Origin: an uncultured Anaerolineae bacterium
GTDB lineage: Bacteria; Chloroflexota; Anaerolineae; Aggregatilineales; Phototrophicaceae
Direction of reading: 5' to 3'
Assembly: GCA_934216615.1 (NCBI GenBank)
Contig: CAKQCB010000004.1
Location: forward strand, 434,001 to 498,000
Length of the DNA stretch: 64,000 nucleotides
The translations under genes were made by a program, and so were the position numbers. Numbering within the stretch: the stretch's first letter is position 1; each line of letters begins with the position of its first letter. A model generated the notes under the pieces. The model did no database searches. It was given only the letters and a program-made list of their open reading frames with translations, and was not told the DNA's origin. This document shows, piece by piece, positions 8,862-18,602 of this stretch.

Positions 8862-11800
8862 TTATGACTTATCCGTTATACGGTTGGGCAGTTCTTTTTC
8901 GGAGATGGGCAGTTGAATGGTAAAACGGCTTCCCTGCCCTAAATGACTTTTGACGTGAATTTGCCCGCCGTGCATTTCCACAATTTCTTTGCTGATGCTG
9001 AGTCCAAGCCCTGTTCCTTCAACCGAACTTAACACCCTGAAGAACGGTTGGAAAATAGATTGCAAATCGGTTTCGCTGATGCCGATCCCCGTATCATCAA
9101 TGTGGATCAATGCCGATTGCTTGTGCGGGTCGTGTTCTGCGCTCACAATAATTTCCCCGTCCACAGGGGTATAGTTGATCGCATTGGCGATCAAGTTGGT
9201 GAGGACCTGCGTTAAGCGTTCCATGTCTCCCAGAATGAACAATTCACTTTGGGGTTCCACAAATGATAATTTGATTGATTTTTGCAACGCTTCTTGTTGT
9301 TGGATGTACACCACACTCTGCACCAAATCGCACACGCGGATATTACGCAAGCGTAGGGGCGTTAAGCCTCTTTCAAGCCGTGACATATCCAAGAGGTCGG
9401 TCACCAACTGGTGCATACGATTGCTGACCTGTTCCAAAACCCGTAAGTGTTCATCAAATTGATCGGGCGCACGTTTGAGCAGATAAATGCGCGTTTTTAA
9501 GTTGGTGATGGGCGTGCGTAGTTCGTGCGACGCAAAGGCCAGTAGGTTACTCTGTTGTGTTTTTAACGCTGTTTCAAGGCTGATATCGCGCGCAATCACA
9601 ACAAGGTTGGTATAGATCGGGGATGGCAGTCTGCTTCCCACGATACTGACCGTCAAGCCTAAGTCAATTGGTGTAAAAGCGCCTCTCGGAATCCGTAGTT
9701 CCCCCCGCCAAACTTTCTTCTGACGTAACTCGCGAATCATATTTTTGATGAAGGCTCGGCGGTCTTCAGTGGGGACGTTGCTCAATATCTCTTTGATCGA
9801 CAGCCCGATCAGCGTTTCCGGTTCTAAAAAGAGCATGTCGCAGAAGGCTTTGTTGACATAAACCACTTCGGCATTTTCTAAATAGAAAACCCCTTCCGCT
9901 GTGGAATCCAAGATCGACTGTAGACGGTTCCTTTCCAAATTTAAGGCGGCTGTTTGCGTTTGGACGAGAAACTCAAGATTATCAGCATAGTGACGCGCTT
10001 CTTCATACAGGCGGGCGTTCCGAATGGCGATGGCCACTTGGTCTGCAAATGCTTGCAGATACAACGCGTGGGTTTCATCAAATGCGTTGGGGATGTCGCT
10101 GGCGATATTGAGAAGCCCAATCACTTGCCCTTCAATACGCACAGGTGATTGCAGTGAGGAACGAATCCACTTGGTGGATTCTTGCGGAATCCATGACGGG
10201 TTATCCCAAACATCGTTGACGATCAACGTTTTGCCCTGTTTCACCGTCGCGATCATCGTGGGCGTAGTCTCGACATCAAACACAATTTTTGAAATATCGC
10301 CCGATGACGTGCTATGCGCTTCATAACCTTGCGCAAGGGCGATTTTTGCCACGCCCCCCTCAATCAGCATGATGTCTGCAACTTGCCATTCGACAATTTT
10401 AGAGAGCTGTTCGAGAATTCGTTTCAGCACTTCGTTGAGGTCAAGCGTACTGCTGATAAACGAGGCCGTTTCGCGTAATGCTTCAGACAACATTCGTTGT
10501 GCTTCTAAGGCGGCGTCGGCCTGTTTGCTCTCGGTAATATCTTGCGTCGCCCCAAAGACACATAAGATTTGCGGGTTTTCAATTTCAGGTTCGACAAAGC
10601 TGTAATCGCGCAGCCAGCGAATATCGCCGTTTTTATGCACAATACGAAATTCTTGAATGTCGCGCCCTGTTTTCAGAATCCGTTTGTAATGGCCTAAGTA
10701 GATCGCCCAATCGCTAGGGTGAACGAACGTCTGCCAATGCAAATCTTTTAATTGGTTGACGGTGTACCCAAACACCACTTGCACCGCGTCCGACGCCCAA
10801 ACCAATTCACTTTTACGGTTTTCAATGCGCAGTTTGTAGGCGACATCGTTGGTCAAGTCAGAGATGATGCGGTAGCGCTTCTCGCTTTCACGCAGAGCGA
10901 TTTCGGCGGTCTTCTGTTTGTTGACATCTTTGATCGTGCCAAAAATTTCGATGTCACCATTTTCAAACCGTTTGACCACACGCCCAAAATCACTGACCCA
11001 ACGGATAGATTGATCTTTCAAGAGGATGCGATACTCGTCGTACAGGTCATCTTTGATCAACAGCCGTTCAAGCCGTGAATTCATGATCTTTTGATCGTGA
11101 AGATAAATGTTGTCGAATAAAGGTTGAGATTGAAATTCTTCTTGTGAATAACCTGTGATGCGCTGAACCGCTCCACCAAGCCATTTATACTGCCACTGTC
11201 CGCTGGTCGAGTCGTAGACGATGTTATATAAAAAGTCACTCACCGCGTTCGAGATGGTTTGATAGCGGGATTCAGTCTCTACGAGGGTTTTTTCGACATC
11301 GACGCGCAAGGTGGCTTGGTATTGATAGAACACTTCCAACGTGACCAAAAAGGCGATCATCGCCCAATGCCATATCACCAGCGACACAAGATTATTTCTT
11401 AAACTTACTGGGAGTGTCGGCGCAAGGATAACCGCCACAATCATGTTCAGAAAGAATAAGATCAGCCCTAGCACCAACGTCCGTTTAAAGGACAAAAAAA
11501 TGCGGACAAACATCAAGTTGACGGCCGAACGCCCCACCAAAAACATCAATTGAGAAGGCGTGTAGAAATACTCGTTAAAAGAAAAATAGATGAACGAAAT
11601 AAAAAATAGGCTGACGATCATGGCAAGGTGCGTGAAGGATTGATACACCGTTTTGCCGAGCACATAAATGAGAATTCCAGAGAGTAAGAGGATCAAAAAC
11701 GGCGTGGATACGCTTTTCATGATGACGACATCAATGAGAATACGAATCAGAGTGATGATGTTCAGGATAAAAATAAGTTTCAAAAAAACTTGAATACGTT

Positions 11801-11900
11801 TGCGCTCATCTAAATCGGTAATGTGGGGGTGAGCATCAACCGTTGCACTCCATAACCGTTGACCTACTATAAATAGGCGTGTTTTTGAAAGACGTATCAT
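8862..11900 (-). CDS. Multi-PAS/GAF membrane sensor histidine kinase
   Basis: A 1012-residue membrane histidine kinase. About five or six hydrophobic helices fill residues 35-200. Two PAS/PAC units follow (starting near YQTISNAVSDFL and YRIISDLTNDVA), then a GAF domain (about 480-640), a short coiled coil, a third PAS (LDSTAEGVFYLEN) and the kinase core. The phosphoacceptor histidine is in SHELRTPITNL near residue 793. The ATPase domain shows NLIANAINYTP, DDTGIGISE and GTGLGLSISKEI, all intact. No response regulator gene is adjacent, so it is an orphan kinase and its partner must be elsewhere. The start ATG has only a weak binding site. Confidence 0.93.
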   Translation of the reverse strand: MIRLSKTRLFIVGQRLWSATVDAHPHITDLDERKRIQVFLKLIFILNIITLIRILIDVVIMKSVSTPFLILLLSGILIYVLGKTVYQSFTHLAMIVSLFFISFIYFSFNEYFYTPSQLMFLVGRSAVNLMFVRIFLSFKRTLVLGLILFFLNMIVAVILAPTLPVSLRNNLVSLVIWHWAMIAFLVTLEVFYQYQATLRVDVEKTLVETESRYQTISNAVSDFLYNIVYDSTSGQWQYKWLGGAVQRITGYSQEEFQSQPLFDNIYLHDQKIMNSRLERLLIKDDLYDEYRILLKDQSIRWVSDFGRVVKRFENGDIEIFGTIKDVNKQKTAEIALRESEKRYRIISDLTNDVAYKLRIENRKSELVWASDAVQVVFGYTVNQLKDLHWQTFVHPSDWAIYLGHYKRILKTGRDIQEFRIVHKNGDIRWLRDYSFVEPEIENPQILCVFGATQDITESKQADAALEAQRMLSEALRETASFISSTLDLNEVLKRILEQLSKIVEWQVADIMLIEGGVAKIALAQGYEAHSTSSGDISKIVFDVETTPTMIATVKQGKTLIVNDVWDNPSWIPQESTKWIRSSLQSPVRIEGQVIGLLNIASDIPNAFDETHALYLQAFADQVAIAIRNARLYEEARHYADNLEFLVQTQTAALNLERNRLQSILDSTAEGVFYLENAEVVYVNKAFCDMLFLEPETLIGLSIKEILSNVPTEDRRAFIKNMIRELRQKKVWRGELRIPRGAFTPIDLGLTVSIVGSRLPSPIYTNLVVIARDISLETALKTQQSNLLAFASHELRTPITNLKTRIYLLKRAPDQFDEHLRVLEQVSNRMHQLVTDLLDMSRLERGLTPLRLRNIRVCDLVQSVVYIQQQEALQKSIKLSFVEPQSELFILGDMERLTQVLTNLIANAINYTPVDGEIIVSAEHDPHKQSALIHIDDTGIGISETDLQSIFQPFFRVLSSVEGTGLGLSISKEIVEMHGGQIHVKSHLGQGSRFTIQLPISEKELPNRITDKS

Positions 11901-12208
11901 CTGAGTTTTATTGACTCATTCATGAGCCTATTGAACAAATAAAAGATGTATTTATCACGTGAAGTAATTCCACTGGATTAATCATAATCTATTATAGAGT
12001 TCAAAAATATTTCAGAAATTTCGTTTTTGGGTTATCTGAACAATTGTATGACTAGTGTACTGTAAATTGTCTCTGTAGACTTAGGCTACGCATTAAGGCA
12101 TGATTGAAGCAATAACAGCCTGTAGCGATAGGGGTATGTGATCGACGACACTTCAGCCAACAAACGTTGTTCATCACGCCAGTGGATATTCAATAAAAAG
12201 AGGTTGCC
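11901..12208. other. Divergent intergenic region with a candidate promoter
   Basis: This 308-base AT-rich spacer separates the histidine kinase gene (left, minus) from the epimerase gene (right, plus). On the minus strand a perfect TATAAT lies at 11991-11996 with a weak TTTCTG at 12013-12018, 16 bases away, a plausible kinase promoter. I see no small gene, strong hairpin or convincing plus-strand promoter. Confidence 0.35.
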
Positions 12209-13243
12209 GTGAAAGCAGTTGTAACGGGTGGAACGGGCTTTGTTGGATCACACATCGTCCGCGAATTGAACGAACGGGGTCATCAAGTGACTGTCCTGCA
12301 TCGTCAATCATCTAAGCTGACCGCGCTGGAAGGACTCACCTATGAAAGCGCGTACGGTGACATCAATGATTTGGATTCGATGCGCACCGCGTTTCAAGGG
12401 GCGGATTGGGTCTTTCATGTCGCCGCCATCGCCGATTATTGGCGTACAGACCATGAAAAGATGATCGAAGCCAATGTGAACGGTACCCGTAAAGTGTTAC
12501 AAGCGGCGCGTGAAAACGGCGTGAAACGGGTGGTGTTCACCAGCAGCGCGGCGGCGTTGGGTCTGCAAAAGTCCAATACCCTTGTCGATGAGACGGTGCG
12601 GTTTAACCTGCCACCGGAACAATTCGCGTATGGATATAGTAAATCACTCGCGGAAGATGTGGCTTTAGAAGCAGTAGCCGAAGGGCAAGACGTGGTGATT
12701 ATGAACCCTGTGGTCATCATCGGCCCGGCGGATTTAAACGTGATCTCTGGCAGTTTTGTCATTCAGATCAAACGACTGGGCTTTTTAGTGCCCATTACGT
12801 TAGGCGGTGTGGCCGTCGCTGACGTGCGCGACATCGCCCGTTGGCATGTCAACGCCGCAGAACGTGGGCGAACGGGCGAACGTTATATCTTAGGGACGGA
12901 AAACATCAAGTACCCGCGCTGGTTTAAAATGGTGGCTCAGGCGGTGGGCGTCCCTGCGCCGTTCATCCCCCTGCCGAATTTTATTTTGCCATTTTTCGCC
13001 AGCATGATCGACTTTTTACGGCGCTTGAATATCAATTTGCCGATTGACGGTGACCAGACCCGTTTAGGGGGAACCGACATTTTCTTCAACTTTGAGAAAG
13101 CGTGGAAAGAATTGGGCGACCCCCAAATTGACATGACCCAGAGCCTGAAGGATACCCATCAGTGGTATTTGGATCACGGGTTTATCAAAGAAGATTGGAT
13201 TTCGCGGTTGATGGCGCGCTTTGCAGGTTCTGAGAGGAAATAG
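12209..13243 (+). CDS. NAD-dependent epimerase/dehydratase
   Basis: A 344-residue extended short-chain dehydrogenase. The N-terminal Rossmann motif is [12 protein letters not shown], the catalytic Ser/Thr region is [11 protein letters not shown], and the active-site pair is YGYSK. The overall layout ([21 protein letters not shown]) resembles dihydroflavonol-reductase-like and hopanoid-associated sugar epimerase proteins. The GTG at 12209 has AGAGG a few bases upstream. It starts a run with the pseudouridine synthase gene (four bases after) and the glycosyltransferase gene. The substrate is probably a nucleotide sugar or a keto/hydroxy lipid precursor and cannot be fixed from sequence. Confidence 0.85.
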   Translation: MKAVVTGGTGFVGSHIVRELNERGHQVTVLHRQSSKLTALEGLTYESAYGDINDLDSMRTAFQGADWVFHVAAIADYWRTDHEKMIEANVNGTRKVLQAARENGVKRVVFTSSAAALGLQKSNTLVDETVRFNLPPEQFAYGYSKSLAEDVALEAVAEGQDVVIMNPVVIIGPADLNVISGSFVIQIKRLGFLVPITLGGVAVADVRDIARWHVNAAERGRTGERYILGTENIKYPRWFKMVAQAVGVPAPFIPLPNFILPFFASMIDFLRRLNINLPIDGDQTRLGGTDIFFNFEKAWKELGDPQIDMTQSLKDTHQWYLDHGFIKEDWISRLMARFAGSERK

Positions 13244-13247
13244 ACAC

Positions 13248-13928
13248 ATGAGCTTAATTCGCTTTTGGAAACCCTACGGGGTCCTGACCAAATTCACCGA
13301 CGAAGAAGGTCGGCCAACGCTCAAAGACTTCATCAATATTCCCAACGTCTACGCCGCCGGACGCTTGGATATGGACAGCGAAGGCTTGCTTTTGCTGACC
13401 GATGACGGCGAACTGAACGCAAAACTCACCCAACCGCGCTTTGAACATCCACGCACGTATTGGGCGCAGGTTGAAAACATCCCCAAATCATCCGCGTTGA
13501 ATATGCTTCGTGAAGGGGTGGTGTTAAAAGAGAAGTCAAAAGCCTATGCCACGAAGCCCGCGCAAATTGAACTGCTAACCGAAGCGCCGATGATCGATGG
13601 CGTGCCACTGCCAGAACGGAACCCGCCGATTCGGGAACGCAAGTCGATTCCAACGGCGTGGCTCAAGCTCACGCTGACCGAAGGGCGTAATCGTCAAGTT
13701 CGGCGCATGACGGCGGCCGTCGGACACCCAACCCTGCGCTTAATCCGATGGGCGATTGGGGGCATCACATTGGAGGGGTTGCAAGAGGGGGAATGGCAGT
13801 ATCTCACCCCACATCAACAGCAGGTATTTGAGCGCAATCTGCGCTTGCCTAAAGCGCCGACGTATCAGGAAGCGAAACCTCTACGTACCCAACGGAAAAC
13901 GCCCAAGCCACCGTCCAAGCGTCGTTAA
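13248..13928 (+). CDS. RsuA/RluE-family pseudouridine synthase
   Basis: A 226-residue pseudouridine synthase. The catalytic motif is [18 protein letters not shown], whose first Asp performs uridine isomerisation. The family motifs [12 protein letters not shown] and [10 protein letters not shown] follow. There is no N-terminal S4 domain, and the protein starts directly at the catalytic fold ([11 protein letters not shown]), as in RluE, which modifies 23S rRNA near the peptidyl-transferase centre. The target site is inferred only from this architecture. The ATG at 13248 has GAGAGGA upstream and lies four bases after the epimerase stop, so the two are co-transcribed. The tail is basic ([14 protein letters not shown]). 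Confidence 0.88.
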   Translation: MSLIRFWKPYGVLTKFTDEEGRPTLKDFINIPNVYAAGRLDMDSEGLLLLTDDGELNAKLTQPRFEHPRTYWAQVENIPKSSALNMLREGVVLKEKSKAYATKPAQIELLTEAPMIDGVPLPERNPPIRERKSIPTAWLKLTLTEGRNRQVRRMTAAVGHPTLRLIRWAIGGITLEGLQEGEWQYLTPHQQQVFERNLRLPKAPTYQEAKPLRTQRKTPKPPSKRR

Positions 13929-13948
13929 ACGCAGGGGATCACTGCTTG

Positions 13949-15778
13949 ATGCACGCATCAAAACCATTTATACACCTTCGCCCGTTTTGGGTCGTCTGCT
14001 TCATTTTGATCTTGGCGTTCGCCGTTCGTGTCGGTGGGATTCATGATTTCCCCGTGTGGACGGATGAAGGCTGGTCAACATGGGCGAGTTCAGGTGACTT
14101 GACGAGCACCTTGCAGGCTGTCGCTGAAGATCGTCACCCGCCGTTGTATTTCGTGGCGTTGAATCTCTGGCGGGGCGTGGCGGGGGATTCGCATATCGCG
14201 ACCCGTCTTTTAAGCGTGATGGGAGGGATGTTGACCCTCGTTTTTGTCTACCGTCTCACCGCCGACCACTTCCCGCGCAAGGCGGCTGTCTGGGCGACAA
14301 TCCTCGCTTCGAACCTCGCCATCCTTGTGTATTATTCGCAAGAAGTACGGCATTACGGTTGGCTGACGTTATTCGCTATCGCCTCATGGTGGGCACTTTT
14401 ACGCCTTCTCAAACATCGGCATAACAAGGTGATTTGGGTTGTGTATACCGTCAGCCTCGCGCTGATGATGTACACGCAATACTTCGGTCTGTTCGTCGCC
14501 ATCACACAGGCGGTTGTGGTGATCTTCTTCTCACGTTTGCGCTGGCGCGAACAAGCGCGGGTTTATTCAGCGTGGGCGGTGGCGGTGATGCTCTATCTGC
14601 CATGGTTATGGGTGATCGCAACGGTTCAATGGGAATTATTGCAAACGGGCATCGCGGGGTTTCCCGGTACGCTCCGCGTGATGCCAGAAAATCTTCTCGC
14701 GATTGCGCAATTATTATTTGGGGAACAACTCGCGGTGTCGTTGAGCGTGTTTTTATTCGGCACCGTTTTTTTACTCGCTCAACATCGTTCGGTGCGTCAT
14801 CTGCAAGTGTGGATCGCAGGGGGTGGGTTTTTACTGCTCATGCTCACACTGGGCATACAGTTTGACATCCTCTCTGCGCGGACGTTGGTCTTCATCACGC
14901 CGATGCTGTGCGTGATCTGCGGGGTCGGGCTTGCGCAGGTTTCACATGGCGGGCTGTTCGCGGTGGCCTTCGCGGTGGTCAGCCTCGCTGCCCCTCAAGT
15001 GATTCAAGTGCGCCTGCCTTTACATCAAGTGACGGACATCGTCGTATCCCAGTATTCACAAGGGGATTGGGTCGTGTTGGAAACAGGCTGGGATGATAAC
15101 GCCTTCGCTTATGAAATCGGCCTCGCCTTGCCAGAAGGTGCGTCGATTTTGCGCACCTTGCCGTGGACGAATGACCGTACCGGCGGTGAGCCGATCATCC
15201 CCGCGATTCAAGTAGACTTGGCGACGTATCAACGGGTTTGGGTCATCCAGTGGTTACAAGCCCCGCAGGTGAGCACGTATCTGCACAGCGAAGCCTCGGG
15301 CTTTCGCCCCGTCATATCTCACACGGTTGACGCGGGCATTGTGGGGGAAACCTTCGGGGATGCAGAAATTGATATCACATTATTCGAGCGCCACAGCATT
15401 GAGCCACTGGCAACCTTTGGCGAGAGCATCGTTTTAGGCTCAGCAGTTTATGACGAGCCGACTTCACAGCATCCGTTTCATGTTGATCTGTGGTGGCTGA
15501 CGCGCGCGCCCCTTGCGCTGGATTATTCTATCGGCGTGTTTTTGTTGGATGAAACGGGGACAGCCATTTCAGAACAGAACAGCGCGCCCACCACGCCGAC
15601 TTCCCAATGGACGGTGGACACGCCGTATTTTGACCGTCATACGCTCAATATCCCCGCGTCTTTGCCCGCAGGGACGTATCAACTAGCGGTACGGGTGTAT
15701 TGGTATGCTGAACCCAAAAACCCTTTGCCTGTTCAGGGCGAACATCAATTCATCATTGATACATTTACGCTGAACTGA
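13949..15778 (+). CDS. GT39-like membrane glycosyltransferase
   Basis: A 609-residue polytopic protein of the GT-C fold (ArnT/PMT type). The first periplasmic loop carries WTDEGWSTW, whose acidic pair is typical of the catalytic loop, then AEDRHPPLYF, the conserved histidine-proline motif. About ten hydrophobic helices extend to residue about 360, followed by an extracytoplasmic C-terminal domain of beta type (about 370-609). Such enzymes transfer sugars from polyprenyl phosphate donors. ATG 13949 is preferred over the TTG just before it. It follows the pseudouridine synthase by 20 bases. Its 3' end overlaps the convergent minus-strand gene by 14 bases. Confidence 0.8.
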   Translation: MHASKPFIHLRPFWVVCFILILAFAVRVGGIHDFPVWTDEGWSTWASSGDLTSTLQAVAEDRHPPLYFVALNLWRGVAGDSHIATRLLSVMGGMLTLVFVYRLTADHFPRKAAVWATILASNLAILVYYSQEVRHYGWLTLFAIASWWALLRLLKHRHNKVIWVVYTVSLALMMYTQYFGLFVAITQAVVVIFFSRLRWREQARVYSAWAVAVMLYLPWLWVIATVQWELLQTGIAGFPGTLRVMPENLLAIAQLLFGEQLAVSLSVFLFGTVFLLAQHRSVRHLQVWIAGGGFLLLMLTLGIQFDILSARTLVFITPMLCVICGVGLAQVSHGGLFAVAFAVVSLAAPQVIQVRLPLHQVTDIVVSQYSQGDWVVLETGWDDNAFAYEIGLALPEGASILRTLPWTNDRTGGEPIIPAIQVDLATYQRVWVIQWLQAPQVSTYLHSEASGFRPVISHTVDAGIVGETFGDAEIDITLFERHSIEPLATFGESIVLGSAVYDEPTSQHPFHVDLWWLTRAPLALDYSIGVFLLDETGTAISEQNSAPTTPTSQWTVDTPYFDRHTLNIPASLPAGTYQLAVRVYWYAEPKNPLPVQGEHQFIIDTFTLN

Positions 15779-16448
15779 GATCGACATAGGTGAGGTTTGG
15801 ATGCTTCTGCGCGATGTCGAGAGGCATGGCGATCAAGCGGTTTTCTTCGCGAAAGTCGAGCGCTAAGGTGGTGAAGCTGATCAGCTTGTCGGCAAAGGGG
15901 TTCACTTTCGGCGTGACTTCGATCAAGTTGGTCAAAAACGTGGAACGGGTCACCAATAACAATAAACACGCTTCCATGAATTGCCAGCCATCTCCTGAAT
16001 AAGGGTAGGCGAGGATCGACTGCGGTTTAAAGACATTGCGATTGCCGTCACGGTGTTTTTTGAAAAGTAACTGCCATTCGCGCGAACCCAAGCGCGTTTC
16101 TGCCGAGCGCACGATCTCGCTAGGCAGTTGATGTAAGCGTTCGATCAGGTGTTGTTGGGCGTCCTGAACCGTCATGATTTCGATCTGCGCACGACGGATT
16201 CCGGTGCGTCCTACTTCGTCGCGCAAGTCTGTCACTTGCACATCACACACCGCGATTTCAGCGCGCGGTAACTCAATCGTTTTGAGCGTGTTCGCCCCTT
16301 GAAAACGGCCTTCCCCCCACCCTTGACCGCGTGGCATCGCAGAACGCCAAATCTGTTTGAGCGCGTCTGGATTGACCGCATCCGTTGGTGAGGTGAAGTT
16401 ATACCCGCGTCGCTGGCCTTCCAGTAGATAATCAATCGTCAGGTGCAT
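15765..16448 (-). CDS. Unknown partner protein of the adjacent small GTPase
   Basis: A 227-residue soluble protein of no family I can name with confidence. It starts MHLTIDYLLEGQRRGYNFTS. A segment VTDLRDEVGRTGIRRAQIEI is compatible with the D-GR-G pattern of the N-terminal domain of GTPase-associated (GAP1-type) proteins in bacterial conflict systems, but the match is weak and from memory. The ATG at 16448 lies eight bases after the stop of the GTPase gene, so the two form one unit. No strong binding site is visible, which suits translational coupling. An in-frame extension upstream would overlap the GTPase gene. The 3' end overlaps the convergent glycosyltransferase gene by 14 bases. Confidence 0.6.
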   Translation of the reverse strand: MHLTIDYLLEGQRRGYNFTSPTDAVNPDALKQIWRSAMPRGQGWGEGRFQGANTLKTIELPRAEIAVCDVQVTDLRDEVGRTGIRRAQIEIMTVQDAQQHLIERLHQLPSEIVRSAETRLGSREWQLLFKKHRDGNRNVFKPQSILAYPYSGDGWQFMEACLLLLVTRSTFLTNLIEVTPKVNPFADKLISFTTLALDFREENRLIAMPLDIAQKHPNLTYVDLSSA

Positions 16449-16456
16449 CGGGTTGA

Positions 16457-17164
16457 CTACGACTTGCCGATAGGCCGAATCGCCTCGATGAACGTCTTCA
16501 TGGCATCGTCCACGCCAACCCCCGTCATCACACTGCCCGACTGAATCCACACTTGATAGCCGAGCCGATCTGCTTGTTGGCGTAAACGTTTGATCTCATT
16601 CCCGTAAGTGTTCATCAGTTTTTCGAGCGTGGTTTCTTTTTCCCACAAATCCGACTTGTTGACCAAGAGCAGGAATGCTTTCAAGGTACGGTTAGAACTT
16701 TCTTCTTCGATCATATTCATGGCGAAGTTGAGCGCATCTTTGTGCGACAGCACATCAAGATGATCGATCATGAAGACGATCCCGCGCGGTTTGGCTTCAC
16801 GGAACAGATCGACCCAATCCGTATCCCACATCTCATACTCGCCCCCCACGTCACGCACAGGGTTTAAGCGGATGTTGTCTTGTCCCAAATGGGTGCTGAA
16901 GGCGCGCACTTGGTCACCGCCGGGCGCTGTAGGTGCCGGGTCAAACTCGCCCAATGTACGCACGTTGCGCCGTAACCACTCGATCAAAGTGGTCTTCCCC
17001 GCTTGGCGTGCACCTAGCACGATGAAGGGCAGGCCGAACACCCGCACGTAGGCAAAATCGTAAATGCGGTCTACGGTGCGCGAAAGGTTATTCATCAAAT
17101 CTTGTCCCACGTTGCCAAACACCGTGGTGATCAAGCGTTCAATTAAGCTGTTGTTGTGATTCAT
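16457..17164 (-). CDS. Ras/Arf-like small GTPase
   Basis: A 235-residue P-loop GTPase. Walker A/G1 is GARQAGKTT at about 51-59, G3 is DVGGEYEMW at about 105-113 and G4 is LLVNKSDL at about 167-174. The N-terminal 45 residues form a helical extension with a hydrophobic stretch (YVRVFGLPFIVL) leading into the first strand. The layout resembles Arf/Rag-like bacterial GTPases rather than translation GTPases. AGAGGA lies eight bases before the ATG. The downstream gene begins eight bases after the stop, indicating a two-gene operon. Function is unknown; similar bacterial GTPases act in polarity, surface motility or conflict systems. Confidence 0.8.
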   Translation of the reverse strand: MNHNNSLIERLITTVFGNVGQDLMNNLSRTVDRIYDFAYVRVFGLPFIVLGARQAGKTTLIEWLRRNVRTLGEFDPAPTAPGGDQVRAFSTHLGQDNIRLNPVRDVGGEYEMWDTDWVDLFREAKPRGIVFMIDHLDVLSHKDALNFAMNMIEEESSNRTLKAFLLLVNKSDLWEKETTLEKLMNTYGNEIKRLRQQADRLGYQVWIQSGSVMTGVGVDDAMKTFIEAIRPIGKS

Positions 17165-17510
17165 CGCTTATCCTCTAACAACGGACTTCTCAAAAATCCT
17201 ATCCGCTATTTTGTTTTTTAGTGATATTCATTAATACGCAAAATAGACTAAAAAGTCACAAGGACGGTGTCTACAAGGGTAAACTGCGCATCTTGCTTCA
17301 ACATAGAATACAATGCGATGATGAGTATTCTATGGGAAAAGCATGCCTCAAAAATGGGTACCCTGTCACTTGTCACATGATGTCACTACACTTGTCATTC
17401 TTAGGTTGCAACATGTTCGCATCAGCATCCATAATCAGTAGATCAAATCGTTTAAAAAATGGTTTTTTATGACATAAGATTCGGTTGTTTATTGAAAAGA
17501 GGTAAGTTCT
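17165..17510. promoter_or_regulatory. Divergent spacer with a 10-base inverted repeat
   Basis: The 346-base spacer between the GTPase unit and the acetyltransferase gene holds a perfect inverted repeat: CATAGAATAC (17302-17311) and GTATTCTATG (17325-17334), separated by 13 bases. The spacing suits a regulator operator as well as an RNA hairpin; there is no T-run. The only open frame here (17221-17472, plus) has no binding site or recognisable product, and I do not call it a gene. Confidence 0.35.
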
Positions 17511-17999
17511 ATGGCTGAAGTGCTTGTACGGGTTCCCACTGCTGAAGATAACGAATGGGCCAAGGAATATCTTCGAAATCAGTGGGGGTCAGATGTGATG
17601 GTTGTGCATGGAAAGCGTTACATCACCGCCGAGCAACCGATGTTTATTGCGCTGTTAGAACGAATGCGCGCAGGGATTGTCACGTATCAAATTGACGCAA
17701 AGACCCGTTCATGCGAAATTTTGAGCTTAGACAGCCTGTATGAAGGCGTGGGCGTCGGCTCTGCGTTGATTCAGGCGGTGAAGGTCGTCGCGGTTGAGGC
17801 AGGATGCAAACGCTTATGGCTCATCACAACCAACGACAATATCAAGGCACTTCAGTTTTACCAACGACGCGGTTTCCGCATGGTGAAAATTCACCTTGAC
17901 GCGGTGAACGAATCGCGCAAGATCAAACCCGAAATCCCGATGATTGCTGAGAATGGAATTCCCCTACAAGATGAGATTGAATTTGAGATGGTCTGGTGA
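17511..17999 (+). CDS. GNAT-family N-acetyltransferase
   Basis: A 162-residue GCN5-related acetyltransferase. The acetyl-CoA-binding loop is YEGVGVGSALIQAV, followed by the strand RLWLITTNDNIKALQFYQRRGFR, which is the typical motif-B region. AGAGG lies upstream of the ATG at 17511. The C-terminal region has an Ile/Pro-rich stretch ending in a Glu-rich tail. The substrate cannot be inferred; no neighbour suggests one. Confidence 0.87.
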   Translation: MAEVLVRVPTAEDNEWAKEYLRNQWGSDVMVVHGKRYITAEQPMFIALLERMRAGIVTYQIDAKTRSCEILSLDSLYEGVGVGSALIQAVKVVAVEAGCKRLWLITTNDNIKALQFYQRRGFRMVKIHLDAVNESRKIKPEIPMIAENGIPLQDEIEFEMVW

Positions 18000-18098
18000 A
18001 ACAGATCTGTTTCAAAGGCGATCAAAAACTTTAGGGACATTCCGCCCAAAATAATGTCATAATGGAGAAAGACATCACACCTTCTAGGATAAACACTT

Positions 18099-18602
18099 AT
18101 GATCGAACCCTTACGACAAGTTGCCAACCGCTGGGCGATGAAAGCCCGAGAGACTGCGCGCGAGGCAAAAGAAATTGCTGAAAAAGACGCGGCAAGATCG
18201 AATTATTTGCGGGGTTTAGCGGATGGATATTATAAAGCGGCGGTTGAACTGGCTGAACTTTTGAAACAAAACGTTCAGACGGGCATATTATCCACGCCTG
18301 CGCAAACGGCCCCGCTCGTCGAAGCCCCTGCCAAACCAGAAACCCCGAAGCCCGCCTATGTCAGCATGTCGATTGGTGACGTGCTCAACGTGCTTGAATA
18401 TGGGGGCTTAACCCCGCGTGATGTTCTGCCCAATGACGATGGCAGTTTCACGGGGATTTTTTCCAAATGGGAATCGATCATGCCTCACGAACGGCTGGAT
18501 AGACTGAAAGTGGTCGATAAGCGGATTGCTATTTTAGGGTCAGGCAAGACAAAAGAGGGTGATCCTTACATCGACTTTGCATTTCAAGAAAAATTAACGT
18601 GA
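18099..18602 (+). CDS. Unknown 167-residue protein coupled to an ABC ATPase
   Basis: Residues 1-70 form a charged amphipathic helix region (KARETAREAKEIAEKD), then a Pro/Ala linker (about 75-95) and a compact C-terminal domain beginning VSMSIGDVLNVLEYGG and ending FAFQEKLT. I recognise no family. The ATG has AGGA upstream. Its stop codon overlaps the GTG start of the ABC ATPase gene (18599), so the two are translationally coupled, and the protein may work with that ATPase. Confidence 0.65.
   Translation: MIEPLRQVANRWAMKARETAREAKEIAEKDAARSNYLRGLADGYYKAAVELAELLKQNVQTGILSTPAQTAPLVEAPAKPETPKPAYVSMSIGDVLNVLEYGGLTPRDVLPNDDGSFTGIFSKWESIMPHERLDRLKVVDKRIAILGSGKTKEGDPYIDFAFQEKLT

Noticed and set aside
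17221-17472. An 83-residue plus-strand frame between the GTPase unit and the acetyltransferase
   Set aside because: No ribosome binding site, no recognisable product and low-complexity composition; treated as spacer.
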